Shown: positions 9,240-18,031 of the stretch, one piece after another | Layout: every line of letters starts with the position of its first letter | Numbering within the stretch: position 1 is the stretch's first letter | Source: Trinickia dinghuensis | GTDB taxonomy: Bacteria > Pseudomonadota > Gammaproteobacteria > Burkholderiales > Burkholderiaceae | Assembly (NCBI RefSeq): GCF_003367175.1 | Contig: NZ_QRGA01000012.1 | Location: 62,001 to 126,000, forward strand | Direction: 5' to 3' | DNA: 64,000 nt | Translations under genes and position numbers: made by a program | Notes under the pieces: model-generated | What the model was told of the DNA's origin: nothing | Database searches by the model: none | Seen by the model: only the letters and a program-made list of their open reading frames with translations

Positions 9240-9902
9240 ATGAACCGAGTTCGATATGGAGATCTCATCGTACTGGAGAATTGCGACAGCGACGACCATT
9301 TGTTCCTAGGAATCGTCCCGCGCAGCAAGGGGCGGCGTCATCCGTTGCAGCTGTCGACCGAAGTGGCCGAAGCCGACAAGCACCCGGGTTGCGACTATCA
9401 ATGGCGTGTGCTGCCCTTGATCGGTTCAAAGCGAAAGTGGGGCGATCCGGTCGGCTTTGCCGATCGCATTCGCCTGCAGATGGTCGACGAGAAAAGCCAA
9501 TCGCGAATGCTGGCAGTCAGCCATTTGGACGACCGGTCGATCATGGCCGAGCGGCGGCCTGCACGGGCCGAGTCGTGTAGCTGGTGGCTTTCATTTTCGA
9601 GGGAGTTGGCCATCGGCCGCGATGGGCGTGTGGCGCCGGTCGGCGACTTCGCGCCCTATCTGGAATACGGCGAAGTCAACTACGTCACGCTCGTCAACCG
9701 AGCTGGCTATCTCGCGGCGACCGACGATCCGTATCGGATCCTGCGCAAGCGCACCGTCTTGCTATGCGATCTGCCCGAACGGGGCAAGGCCGTGTGGTGG
9801 CGCATCCATCGGTCGACGTCGGACGTCGTGTCGGTCGCTCCGAACGCGTCACGCCCGGTCATGACGCGCGAGACGCCGGCGCGCTCGCTGTCGGCGGCTT
9901 AG
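9240..9902 (+). CDS. Orphan protein with three-lobed, beta-trefoil-like pattern
   Basis: No family recognised. The 220-aa product has three similar segments, each beginning with strand-like hydrophobic patterns (GDLIVLEN, ADRIRLQM, VNYVTLVN) and each ending in a Trp-containing strand (YQWRVLP, SWWLSF, VWWRIHR). That is the pattern expected of a beta-trefoil such as fascin-, MIR- or ricin-B-like folds. There is no signal peptide. The ATG at 9240 has GAGGG six bases upstream. An in-frame GTG at 9090 would add 50 residues but has no ribosome-binding site. It is isolated, with an AT-rich gap upstream and a convergent ABC gene downstream. Function unknown; carbohydrate or protein binding is only a guess from the fold pattern. 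Confidence 0.6.
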   Translation: MNRVRYGDLIVLENCDSDDHLFLGIVPRSKGRRHPLQLSTEVAEADKHPGCDYQWRVLPLIGSKRKWGDPVGFADRIRLQMVDEKSQSRMLAVSHLDDRSIMAERRPARAESCSWWLSFSRELAIGRDGRVAPVGDFAPYLEYGEVNYVTLVNRAGYLAATDDPYRILRKRTVLLCDLPERGKAVWWRIHRSTSDVVSVAPNASRPVMTRETPARSLSAA

Positions 9903-9981
9903 GCTAGGCGTCACCCGGCAGCAAGGAAACCGGGAACGCTTGCTCCGAATGAAAGGGCCTCGCACGGCACGATCGGCACGA

Positions 9982-11061
9982 TCAGTGCGGATACGCGACG
10001 ACCTCACCGTCGACCGATAGCCGCACGCGAGTACCGACGGCGGGAGCGCGATAACCCGGCACTCGCGCATAGACGGCAAGGCCGCCCGCGAGAGCAGACG
10101 CCGGCGCGGCTTCGAGCCGTAGATTCAGGCGCGCATCGTGGCCGTAGAACGTCACTGCTTCGACATAGGCGGTGCACCGGTTGTCTTCGGCAAGCTCGGA
10201 GCGATCTCGATCCTCCACCGCGACTTGGATTTGCTCGGGGCGAATCATCACGTCGACGGGCCCGCTCGCGTGCGGATCCGAGAGCTTCAATCGCCCGAGA
10301 TCGCAGCGCGCGCTGCCTTGCTCGGCGACGCCCGCGAGCATCAACGCTTCGCCGACGAACGAGGCCACCTCGCGCGAGACGGGGCGGCGGTACAGGACGT
10401 CGGGTGCCGCGATTTGAATCAAGCGTCCGTCCCACAGCACCGCCACTTCGTGCCCCATCGACAGCGCTTCGGATTGATCGTGCGTGACGAGCACGGCCGT
10501 GGCACCCGCGTGCGCGAGGGCATCGGCAACGGCTTGGCGCGTCTCCGCGCGCAGCGAGGCGTCGAGCGAGGAGAACGGTTCGTCGAGCATGACGAGCGAC
10601 GGCGACGGCGCGAGCGCCCGCGCAAGGGCGACCCGCTGCTGTTGCCCGCCCGACAATTGATGCGGCGGCCGATCGCCGCACGAGAGCGGCAGACCGACGA
10701 GTTCCAGAAGTTCGTCGACTCGGTGGCGTGCGCGGCGCTGCTGGCTGGGAAGGCCGAACACGATGTTCTCGGCGACGGACAGATGCGGAAACAACGACCC
10801 TTCTTGCGACACGTAGCCGATGCGCCGCGCTTCCGCCCGCACGTAAATCTCGTCGCTCTCGACTTGCCGGCCGCCGATTTCGATCGTTCCCTGGCTGGCG
10901 CGCTCGAAGCCGCAGACGGTACGCAGCAATGTCGTCTTGCCGCTGCCGGATGGCCCCAGCAGCGCGAGCAAACTGCCGTTCTTGACCGAGAGATCGACGC
11001 CGCGCAGCACGACGTGATCGCCGAAGGCCTTGTGCAGACCTCGTAGGGTTAAATCGCTCAT
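9982..11061 (-). CDS. Fe(III)-type ABC transporter ATP-binding protein (FbpC-like)
   Basis: A 359-aa cytoplasmic ATPase. Walker A is GPSGSGKTT (about residues 36-44), the ABC signature is LSGGQQQRVALARAL, and Walker B plus D-loop is MLDEPFSSLDA. A C-terminal TOBE-like domain follows (about 235-359, DVMIRPEQIQV). This layout is that of the FbpC/PotA-type subfamily that powers iron, spermidine or sulfate import; the genes upstream make iron the likely cargo. It starts seven bases after the permease stop and is the last gene of the minus-strand cluster that begins with the porin at 17725. Confidence 0.92.
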   Translation of the reverse strand: MSDLTLRGLHKAFGDHVVLRGVDLSVKNGSLLALLGPSGSGKTTLLRTVCGFERASQGTIEIGGRQVESDEIYVRAEARRIGYVSQEGSLFPHLSVAENIVFGLPSQQRRARHRVDELLELVGLPLSCGDRPPHQLSGGQQQRVALARALAPSPSLVMLDEPFSSLDASLRAETRQAVADALAHAGATAVLVTHDQSEALSMGHEVAVLWDGRLIQIAAPDVLYRRPVSREVASFVGEALMLAGVAEQGSARCDLGRLKLSDPHASGPVDVMIRPEQIQVAVEDRDRSELAEDNRCTAYVEAVTFYGHDARLNLRLEAAPASALAGGLAVYARVPGYRAPAVGTRVRLSVDGEVVAYPH

Positions 11062-11068
11062 GGAAATG

Positions 11069-12679
11069 TCAGAGATCGGCGCGCGCCACGACGGACCGGC
11101 CCAGGAAGGTGAAGAGCAGAGCCGATGCCCCGAGCGAAATGCCGACGAGCAAGGCCGCGTACGGTGCCGCGGCCGCGAATGCGAGCGTGGCGGTGTCGCT
11201 CCAGACTTGCGTGGCGAGCGTTTGCGTATCGAGGGGCGAAAGCAGCAGGGTTGCGTTCAGCTCGGTGACGACGGAGATGAACACCATCGTCGCGGCGGCA
11301 CCAAGGCCGGAACGGGCCAACGGCAGCAATACGCGGCCCAGAATCGGCAGCGTGCGCAGCCCCAGCGAGCGGGCCGCCTCCTCGAGCTTGGGCTGCACCT
11401 GAAGCAGGGAGGCGCGCACGCTCACGAGCGCGAGCGGGAGAAACAGCGCCGCATAGGCCGCGATCAGCAGGGTCGTTGTCTGATAAAGCGGGGTCGCCAC
11501 GCGCACGGCCAGCGACACCAGCGCCAGAGCGATGACGAGCCCCGGCACGCCTTGCGCGAGCAAGACGACGCGCTCGAGCCACATCGCGAACCGCCCGGGA
11601 TAGCGAACGAGCAGAAAGGCGAGCGGCAAGGCGAGGGCGGTGGTCACGACCGCGGCCTCGAGGCCCAGGGTAATGGAGGTTTCGGCGGCGGCGAGCAGCG
11701 ACGCGGCCGAGACTTCGGTCGGCGTAATCGCCGCGGCGCCATGCTGAGTCAGCCAATAAGCGATCGTGGCGAGGGGCACGCCGAGCGTCACCACGCTGAG
11801 CAGTGCGAAGCCCGCGACGACGGGCCATCGCCAATGACCGAGGACATAGCGCGCCGCAGTTCGGCGCGTGCCGCGGTCGATGCGGGCATACCGCGCGTGA
11901 CCGCGCACGCGGTGTTCAAAGGCGATGCAAGCGAGACCCGCAACGATCAGCACACACGCGAACATCGAGGCGCCTCCGCCGTCGAAGCTGGTGCGGTACT
12001 CCGCGAAAATCTCGGTCGTAAACGTCCGAAAACGCAGCAGCGCAAAGGCGCCGAACTCCGACATGACACCGAGCGCGACGAGGAGCATGCCGCCGAACAG
12101 CGCGGGACGAAGCTGCGGCAGGATCACCCGCATGACGATCGCACGCCGGCCGCAACCGAGCGAACGGGCAGTTTCCTCGAGCGCCGGGTCCATGCCGCGC
12201 AGCGCGGCTGCGACGGGCAGGTAGACGAGCGGGAAGTAGGTCGACGTGACAACCAGCAGTGCGCCGCCGAAGTCTTGCAGATTCAAGCTAAGCGAGACCC
12301 ACGCATAGCTGGCGATGAACGGCGGCATGGCGAGCGGCGCGACCATCAACGCGGCCCAGAGGCGGCGCCCCGGAAGGGTGGTGCGTTCGACGAACCATGC
12401 CGCCGAGGTGCCGATGACGGCCGATGCGAGCGTGGCGGCCACCGTGATCATCACCGTGTTCGCAAACAACTCGCCCACGAGCGGGCGCAGCAGCAGATCG
12501 ATCGTCTCGCCGATCCCGAAGGTGGCCGCCCGCCACGCCGTAAAGGCGATCGGCAGGAGCACGAGCAGCGCCCCCAGCATGGCCGCGATCGACAACGCAC
12601 GGGGAGCACGCGAGCGTTCGCGTCCTCTGCGACTTCCCGGTGCTTTTCGTTGGCGTGCTCGCACTACCGCCGTACTCAT
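11069..12679 (-). CDS. Fe(III)-type ABC transporter permease (FbpB-like, fused double module)
   Basis: A 536-aa inner-membrane protein with two homologous permease modules. Each carries an EAA-type cytoplasmic loop (LEETARSLGCGRRAIVMRVI in the first half; LEEAARSLGLRTLPILGRVL in the second). About 12 membrane helices can be traced. The fused arrangement is standard for FbpB/SfuB iron permeases. Its ATG directly follows the TAA of the binding-protein gene, so the two are translationally linked. The basic N-terminus before the first helix is cytoplasmic. It works with the adjacent periplasmic binding protein and ATPase to bring iron across the inner membrane. Confidence 0.92.
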   Translation of the reverse strand: MSTAVVRARQRKAPGSRRGRERSRAPRALSIAAMLGALLVLLPIAFTAWRAATFGIGETIDLLLRPLVGELFANTVMITVAATLASAVIGTSAAWFVERTTLPGRRLWAALMVAPLAMPPFIASYAWVSLSLNLQDFGGALLVVTSTYFPLVYLPVAAALRGMDPALEETARSLGCGRRAIVMRVILPQLRPALFGGMLLVALGVMSEFGAFALLRFRTFTTEIFAEYRTSFDGGGASMFACVLIVAGLACIAFEHRVRGHARYARIDRGTRRTAARYVLGHWRWPVVAGFALLSVVTLGVPLATIAYWLTQHGAAAITPTEVSAASLLAAAETSITLGLEAAVVTTALALPLAFLLVRYPGRFAMWLERVVLLAQGVPGLVIALALVSLAVRVATPLYQTTTLLIAAYAALFLPLALVSVRASLLQVQPKLEEAARSLGLRTLPILGRVLLPLARSGLGAAATMVFISVVTELNATLLLSPLDTQTLATQVWSDTATLAFAAAAPYAALLVGISLGASALLFTFLGRSVVARADL

Positions 12680-13705
12680 TTACAGCAGGCCGGCTTCACG
12701 CAGCAGCTTCGCGGCTTGGCTGTCGTCACCGAGCTGCTCGACCGTCAGCGCGGGCGGCTGCAGCTCGTTGAAGGGCTTGAGCATCGGATCGGGGGCGACG
12801 CCGGCGTGCAACGGATATTCGTAGCCGATCTTGCCCGCCGCCATCAACGCTTGCGCGTGTTCGCCGACGAGGTACGCGAGGAAACGCTGAGCGCCGCTCG
12901 GGTTGTGCGCGTTCTTGAGCACCGCCGCGCCGGAGACATTGACGAGCGCGCCGATGTCGCCATGGCCGAAGTGATAGATCGCGCTGCGCATCTTGTCCTT
13001 ACCGAGTTCCGTGTAGAGGCGGTCCCAGTAGTAGTTGTTGATGACGCCCGTTGCGACCGCGCCGCGATTGACGGCGGCGACGACACCTTCGTCGTCGTCG
13101 AAGACTTGCGAGTTGTCTTTGAGGCCCTTGAGCCAGGCGAGCGCTTGATCGTGCCCCTTGGCCGCCAGCACGCCGCTGACGAGCGGGAGGAAGTCCGAAT
13201 CGCTCGGGGCGATGCCGACCTTACCCTTCCATTGCGGCTTCGCGAGGTCCATCAGCGAGGCGGGCAGTTGCGCCGGCGTCACTTGGGCCGTGTTGTAGGC
13301 CAATACGTTTTCGCGCGCGAACACGCCGACCCAGTTGCCCGTCGGCGAATTGAAGCGCGCGGGCACGATGGCGAGCGTCGATTTGTCGACCGTGCCGAGC
13401 AGGCCCTTTTCCTGAAGCAGCATCAACTCGGGGGAGTTCTCGGTGAAGTAGACGTCGGCCGGCGTAGCCGAGCCTTCGGCCACGAGCTGCGCCGCCAGAG
13501 CGGGGCCTTCGCCGCTGCGGATGCGCACCGTGATGCCGGTTTCCTTCGTGAATTCTTTCGCGAGCTGCCCCACCAATTGCTCGTGCTGCGCGTTGTACAG
13601 CGTGATGGACTCGGCGTGGGCGAAGCAGGGTGCGCCGCCGAACGCCGCGAGTGCGAGCGTGGCGACCATCATCTTCACGCGTTTGCCAAATCGGTATTGC
13701 GTCAT
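12680..13705 (-). CDS. Fe(III)-type ABC transporter periplasmic substrate-binding protein (FbpA-like)
   Basis: A 341-aa protein with a Sec signal peptide (basic KRVKM, hydrophobic core, cleavage near CFAHA-E). The mature part opens with ITLYNAQHEQL, as in FbpA/FutA ferric-binding proteins. It contains the paired tyrosine motif NNYYW in the second lobe, where these proteins bind Fe(III). Start at 13705 is chosen because it lies directly before the signal peptide. The permease ATG abuts its stop codon. The EfeB gene ends 79 bases upstream on the same strand. The protein should capture ferric iron in the periplasm and deliver it to the permease; binding of another metal or anion cannot be excluded from sequence alone. 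Confidence 0.9.
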   Translation of the reverse strand: MTQYRFGKRVKMMVATLALAAFGGAPCFAHAESITLYNAQHEQLVGQLAKEFTKETGITVRIRSGEGPALAAQLVAEGSATPADVYFTENSPELMLLQEKGLLGTVDKSTLAIVPARFNSPTGNWVGVFARENVLAYNTAQVTPAQLPASLMDLAKPQWKGKVGIAPSDSDFLPLVSGVLAAKGHDQALAWLKGLKDNSQVFDDDEGVVAAVNRGAVATGVINNYYWDRLYTELGKDKMRSAIYHFGHGDIGALVNVSGAAVLKNAHNPSGAQRFLAYLVGEHAQALMAAGKIGYEYPLHAGVAPDPMLKPFNELQPPALTVEQLGDDSQAAKLLREAGLL

Positions 13706-13784
13706 GTTCTTGTCTTTCCTAGGCGAAATAGATCCATCGCGGCGTGTGTCCGACGCCGCGATTTTGCTCATATTGATCGAAGTG

Positions 13785-15080
13785 TCAAGCCTCGAACAAG
13801 CCGGCGCCGATGAACGAGCCTTGCTTCGCACCGGGCGGGCACGCAAAAATCGCGCTCCCGACGTGCGTCGTGAACTGGTTCATCATGTCGAACTTCGAGA
13901 GCTTCTCGTTGATCGGAACGAAAGCCGTGCGGGGATCGCGCTGATGCGCGATGAACAGCAAGCCGGCGTCGTATTCGGTTTCCTGACGCCACGGCGGCCA
14001 ACGCTCGATGTAGAAATTCGTGTTGTCGTTGTAGGAATAGGCACGGCGTAAAAGCCGCTGGCCGTCGTTGTTTCCCGGGTTCGACAAACGCACGTGCGAA
14101 TTGTCGGGAATGATCGGGTTGCCGTCCTTGTCGACGGCAGCGAGATCGACGGCATCGTGTTCGTTCTGCTTGCCGATCGGCGCGCCGCTGAGCTTATGCC
14201 GCCCGACCACCTGCTCTTGGAAACCGAGCTGCATCCGGTCCCAGTGCTCGAGCGTGATACGGATGCGGCGAACCACCGTATAGGTGCCGCTTTGCATCCA
14301 GGCGGGGCCTTCCGCGCCGGCCCAGACGAATTGCGACATCAGTGCGGGATCGGAAGGCGCCGGGTTATTGGTGCCGTCCTTGAAGCCCATCAGATTGCGC
14401 GCTGTTTTGCCGCGGGGGCCGGAAAGGAAGCCCGCCTGGCCCCAACGCATCTGGATCGCGCCGTATCCCATGCGCGCCAGTTGACGAACCGCATGGAAGG
14501 CGACTTGAGGGTCGTTGGCACAGGCCTGCACGTACAGATCGCCGCCCGATTTCGCGGGCACGAGCTGATCGCCGTTGAACCGCGGCAGATCGATCAGTGC
14601 GGCGGGGCGCCGTGCGGCCAAGCCGTAGCGGTCCTTGCCTTCGTGCGTGAACAGGCCCGGGCCGAAGCCGAACGTGATCGTGAGGCCGCACGGACCGAGA
14701 TCGAGCGCTTCGCCCGAGTCGGCGGGCGGCGTATCGTCGCCGGTTTGCCCCGGCACCGCTGATTGGCCGCGCGTCATGCGGGCCGCCGCATCGGTCCATT
14801 CGCGCAGCAGGGCGATCACGTCGTCGCGCTTATCGGTCGTCAGATCGAATGCCGCGGCATAGGAATGCGTCTGCTGCGGCGTCACGATGCCGCCTTGATG
14901 CTCCCCGAAGAACGGCTCCATCGCCATCGTCGGATCCATCGCGGCATCGGCCTTATGGGCGTGCGCGGCGGCGTGAGCCGTGGTGGCCGCGCCGAGCGCG
15001 CCTGCCGCGGCCGTCGCGGCGCCCGCCTTCAGGAACGCGCGCCGAGCAACGCGTTTTGGGGTTGTGTCGTCTTGAGCCAT
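13785..15080 (-). CDS. efeB: Deferrochelatase/DyP-type peroxidase EfeB, Tat-exported
   Basis: The 431-aa product begins with a twin-arginine signal (ARRAFLKAG, Arg13-Arg14, then an Ala-rich core), so it should fold and bind heme before export to the periplasm. The dye-decolorizing peroxidase motif GFKDGTNNP is present, and the length fits the EfeB branch. Family members have been reported to release iron from heme and to oxidise ferrous iron or dyes. The usual partners EfeU and EfeO are absent. Instead the gene sits between a beta-propeller gene (19-base gap) and a ferric ABC importer, suggesting EfeB here supplies iron to that importer. Confidence 0.92.
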   Translation of the reverse strand: MAQDDTTPKRVARRAFLKAGAATAAAGALGAATTAHAAAHAHKADAAMDPTMAMEPFFGEHQGGIVTPQQTHSYAAAFDLTTDKRDDVIALLREWTDAAARMTRGQSAVPGQTGDDTPPADSGEALDLGPCGLTITFGFGPGLFTHEGKDRYGLAARRPAALIDLPRFNGDQLVPAKSGGDLYVQACANDPQVAFHAVRQLARMGYGAIQMRWGQAGFLSGPRGKTARNLMGFKDGTNNPAPSDPALMSQFVWAGAEGPAWMQSGTYTVVRRIRITLEHWDRMQLGFQEQVVGRHKLSGAPIGKQNEHDAVDLAAVDKDGNPIIPDNSHVRLSNPGNNDGQRLLRRAYSYNDNTNFYIERWPPWRQETEYDAGLLFIAHQRDPRTAFVPINEKLSKFDMMNQFTTHVGSAIFACPPGAKQGSFIGAGLFEA

Positions 15081-15099
15081 GTCAGTGTCAATATCAATG

Positions 15100-16236
15100 T
15101 CACTTCGCCAATACGAGCGTGTTGACGTCGTCTTCGACGTAATAGAAGCCGTCGCCTTGCGGCGTCATCGCGATGCCGAACAAGTCGCCGCTACCGGGGG
15201 GCGATTGGGCCTTGTCGGTGTCGATCCAGCGCGCGTAGAGCTGCTTCGCGGCCGCCGGGTCGATCTCGACCACTTGCCCGTTCAACGCGTTCGTCACCAA
15301 GAGATGGCCGTTCGGTGCCGTCACCATCGCGAGGGGGCGATGCAGGAAGCCGTCGGCCGTCAGTTGGCGGCCGACGCCCGCGCTCGAGTCACGCGTCATC
15401 GGATCGTCGATGACGTTGACGCGGTTGCCGATCGCGTCGGAAACATAGAGCTGCTTTTGATCGGCGGATAGAGCGAGGCCCGTCGGGCCGACCAGGAACA
15501 CGCCTTTGTCGGCTTGCGCCCCGAAGCCGCTCGCGACGACCGTTTGCTTTTTGACGACGGGCGCCTGGCCCGGCTTGATGTCCAGATCCAGCCGCAAGAC
15601 CGTCGATTGCTTGAACACGGGCACTTCACCGTTGGGGCCGGCGACCGGCCCGCCGACGCCGAAACCGGCGTTGCTGACGAACAGCGTGGCGGTATCGCCG
15701 TTGTCGGCGACGGCCATGTTGCCCCACGGGTCGTTGATGTTCTCGCCCGTGATCGTCGAGACGATCTTGCCGCTGCTGTCGAGCACGATCAGGCAGCCGG
15801 CGCCTTTCGTCGTCGTGGTGCCGTCGTTGCTCGGCGTGCTGCCCACGATGACGTAGCCCGACTTGAGCATCGTCATTGCCGTGGAGAGGCCGATGCCGCC
15901 CGGGCATTCCTTCAAGTCGCGCGGAATCGTCGCGAACACCGACATCTGATTCGTGTCGGGGTGGTAATCGACGATCGTGCTGCCCGTGCCTTGCAGGTTT
16001 GCTGCGTTGTTGAAGTTGTCGACGAGTACGTCGCCGGCCTTGACCGTGCCGGCCGACACCGGCGCCACCGTGATCGCGTACGGGTTTTGATCGCCGTTGT
16101 CGGGCACCGTGTTGATGAGCGTCTTGTCCCGATGGATCGTTTCGAGGAAGCCTTGCGGTGCCGCGTACGACACGCTCGAAACGACGGCGAGCACGGCCGC
16201 CGCAGCGGTTGCTCGGGCAATGGCGATGGATTTCAT
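15100..16236 (-). CDS. Secreted beta-propeller (NHL-like) protein in the iron cluster
   Basis: A 378-aa protein with a Sec signal peptide (MKSIAIARATAAAAVLAVVS, cleavage near SYA-AP). The rest is a series of propeller-type blades: repeated DxxGxI/V turns such as VLDSSGKIVST, VADNGDTATLFVSN, LSADQKQLYVSDAIGNRVNVID and VTAPNGHLLVTNALNGQVVEID. No catalytic motif is evident, and there is no CxxCH heme site. It is located in the periplasm or outside. It lies 19 bases from both its neighbours (the porin upstream, EfeB downstream), so all three are very likely one transcript. A role as a partner or scaffold of EfeB or the porin is inference. Confidence 0.8.
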   Translation of the reverse strand: MKSIAIARATAAAAVLAVVSSVSYAAPQGFLETIHRDKTLINTVPDNGDQNPYAITVAPVSAGTVKAGDVLVDNFNNAANLQGTGSTIVDYHPDTNQMSVFATIPRDLKECPGGIGLSTAMTMLKSGYVIVGSTPSNDGTTTTKGAGCLIVLDSSGKIVSTITGENINDPWGNMAVADNGDTATLFVSNAGFGVGGPVAGPNGEVPVFKQSTVLRLDLDIKPGQAPVVKKQTVVASGFGAQADKGVFLVGPTGLALSADQKQLYVSDAIGNRVNVIDDPMTRDSSAGVGRQLTADGFLHRPLAMVTAPNGHLLVTNALNGQVVEIDPAAAKQLYARWIDTDKAQSPPGSGDLFGIAMTPQGDGFYYVEDDVNTLVLAK

Positions 16237-16255
16237 GAAGGTGCCCCGTCGAAAA

Positions 16256-17725
16256 TTAGAAGGTGATCGTCGTGCGCGCACCGACGACGAACGTGTTGCG
16301 CAGCGTCTGCGTCGGATTGCTGGGGTTTTGGCCGGCGCCGGCGTTGAATGTGTATTGCGCGTCGCCTTGCAGCACCCACCATGGGGTGACTTGATACTGG
16401 TAGGTGGCCTCGACCGCCGTTTCGCTGCCGCGCACGACGTTGCCGCTGTCGGCATCGAGCCCGGCGGCATGGCTGCCGACCTTGATGTAGGCGAGCGCCA
16501 AGCCGACGCTGTCGTTGTCGCGACCCTTGAACGGCGCCTTCATGACGACGCCGAGGTTCGCGCTGACACTGACGAGATTGCGATCGCCCGGCGCGCCCAT
16601 GAGACGCGCGAACACGCCGATGCTGCGCGGTTCGTCGGGATTCGGGCGCCAGACCATTTGATCGGCCACGGCGTAGAAGCTGTAATCGCCTTTGTGCTGA
16701 GCGGCGACGCCCGACGAGGCGGGATTAGCCAGCGAGAGGCCCGTGTTGTCGATGCGCTGATCGGCGAACGACTCGTTGTTGTACCAGAAGCCGACCTTGT
16801 AGGTACCCGGCAGGCCGCCGAGCGGCTTGCCCGTGCCGTAGTCCATCTGGCCTTCGCTCGGCTGGTTGACGCCGTACTGCAGCTCGGCGATGTAGAGCGC
16901 GCCGTTGTGCAGATTGAAGTTCGTGCCGCTGCCGTTCAGCTTTTGCGGATCGCCTACGCCCGGTGCGGGATTGCCGTCGAAGACGCCGACGAGCGCCGTG
17001 AGCGACGGCGTGATCTGACCGCGCACACGCGCGCCGAGCGCCGACAGCGGATAGGCGGGGCCGCCCGACGGCATGTCGTAGGAGGGCAGGCCGGCCCAGC
17101 CGAACATCGTATTGATGAACGTGTTCGCGTACGTGCTGACCATGAATTCCTGGTCGAGGCTCTGCTGACCGACCTTGAAGTCGACGCGCCCGTTCAGAAT
17201 CGACTGCTGATACCAGAGCTCCCACAAGCGCGTGGTGTCGTCGGCTTCGATGCCGCTGGCCGTATTCAGCGTGCCGAGGTTGTACTGGCTCAGGTTGCGG
17301 CCGTGAATCTGCATGCCGCTCACGTTGAAGGTGCCGCCGGGCAGCCCGAACGCCTTTTGCGTGTCGAGGCTCAGGGTGGCCGTCGTCAACCCGTCGTACG
17401 TCCCGCCATGGGCCAAGCCGCCGCGCAGGTTGTCGAGGTATTCGCTCGTCTCGGTCATCTGGAACGTCATGCCGTATTTCCCGATCCAGGGACGCAGGCC
17501 GCCCATGTCGCCCAGCAGATTCTGGCGCGTGGAGAGGCCCGTCCATTGGTTGGTCGGCTGAGCCTGAATGCTGAGGTCGGCCTCCGGAGCCTGCGGCAAT
17601 GCATCGGGCGAACCCGCGGCGACAGCCGCGCACGAAGCGAAGGCGCTCCAGGCGAGCGCGGCGCAACGCGTCAAGGAGTGAGTGCCTTTACGCATGGCGC
17701 GCGGGACCGCTGGGCTGAACCTCAT
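16256..17725 (-). CDS. OprB-family outer-membrane porin
   Basis: A 489-aa protein with an N-terminal signal peptide (about residues 1-37, ending AAVA-AG). The beta-barrel body has the OprB-type features: LLGDMGGLRPWIGKYGMTFQ near the start, alternating amphipathic strands, and a C-terminal aromatic residue (TTITF). The ATG at 17725 has AGGAG with ideal spacing. Family members let sugars diffuse in; here it heads an iron gene cluster (propeller, EfeB, ferric ABC), so it may serve uptake of an iron compound or heme-containing substrate instead. It is the first gene of the minus-strand unit. A 19-bp palindrome is 141 bases upstream of its start. Confidence 0.88.
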   Translation of the reverse strand: MRFSPAVPRAMRKGTHSLTRCAALAWSAFASCAAVAAGSPDALPQAPEADLSIQAQPTNQWTGLSTRQNLLGDMGGLRPWIGKYGMTFQMTETSEYLDNLRGGLAHGGTYDGLTTATLSLDTQKAFGLPGGTFNVSGMQIHGRNLSQYNLGTLNTASGIEADDTTRLWELWYQQSILNGRVDFKVGQQSLDQEFMVSTYANTFINTMFGWAGLPSYDMPSGGPAYPLSALGARVRGQITPSLTALVGVFDGNPAPGVGDPQKLNGSGTNFNLHNGALYIAELQYGVNQPSEGQMDYGTGKPLGGLPGTYKVGFWYNNESFADQRIDNTGLSLANPASSGVAAQHKGDYSFYAVADQMVWRPNPDEPRSIGVFARLMGAPGDRNLVSVSANLGVVMKAPFKGRDNDSVGLALAYIKVGSHAAGLDADSGNVVRGSETAVEATYQYQVTPWWVLQGDAQYTFNAGAGQNPSNPTQTLRNTFVVGARTTITF

Positions 17726-17865
17726 CGAAACTCCTGTTCTTGTTCGGCAAGATGGCGGACTCCGCCGGCCCGCACAGTTGACGGACGCACAATCTCGCAG
17801 CTGTTTATATGCGATACATCGAATGGGATCGGATTGTACTTAGTAAAAGTAGAAATGCAAATAGA

Positions 17866-17884
17866 AATGCGAACTGTTCGCATT
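17866..17884. promoter_or_regulatory. 19-bp perfect palindrome upstream of the iron cluster (candidate Fur-type box)
   Basis: AATGCGAAC-T-GTTCGCATT is a 9-1-9 inverted repeat, the size and symmetry of Fur-family operators. The bases differ from the E. coli Fur consensus. It lies in an AT-rich 306-base gap (17726-18031) between the porin and the DUF4142 operon, and could serve either. The rest of the gap shows no gene. Confidence 0.4.
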
Positions 17885-17971
17885 GAGGTATTTGGTGTGA
17901 ATATTGCAATTAGCTTTCATTGATCGCGGGAAAATACGGGGAAAGGCGAATCCGGTCGACGGTGTCAGATG

Positions 17972-18000
17972 GGAACGTGGCGGCGCGACGTGACATCTAT
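17972..18000 (+). promoter_or_regulatory. Candidate ECF-sigma promoter of the DUF4142-cupredoxin-sigma operon
   Basis: A -35-like GGAACGT (17972-17978) and a -10-like TCTAT (17996-18000) are separated by 17 bases, and 32 bases separate the -10 from the ATG at 18032. This resembles RpoE-type promoters, although the spacer is one base longer than usual. It would allow autoregulation by the sigma factor at the end of the operon. Confidence 0.35.
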
Positions 18001-18031
18001 CGCCATGAAGCCCACCCACCGGAGAACCCTC

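Noticed and set aside
9914-9934. CCCGG/CCGGG repeat between convergent trefoil-like and ABC genes
   Set aside because: Stem of five bases only and no T-tract.
11030-13813. Plus-strand open frame (927 codons) opposite the ferric ABC genes
   Set aside because: Arg/Glu/Gln-rich shadow of FbpA/FbpB coding sequence, without recognisable features.
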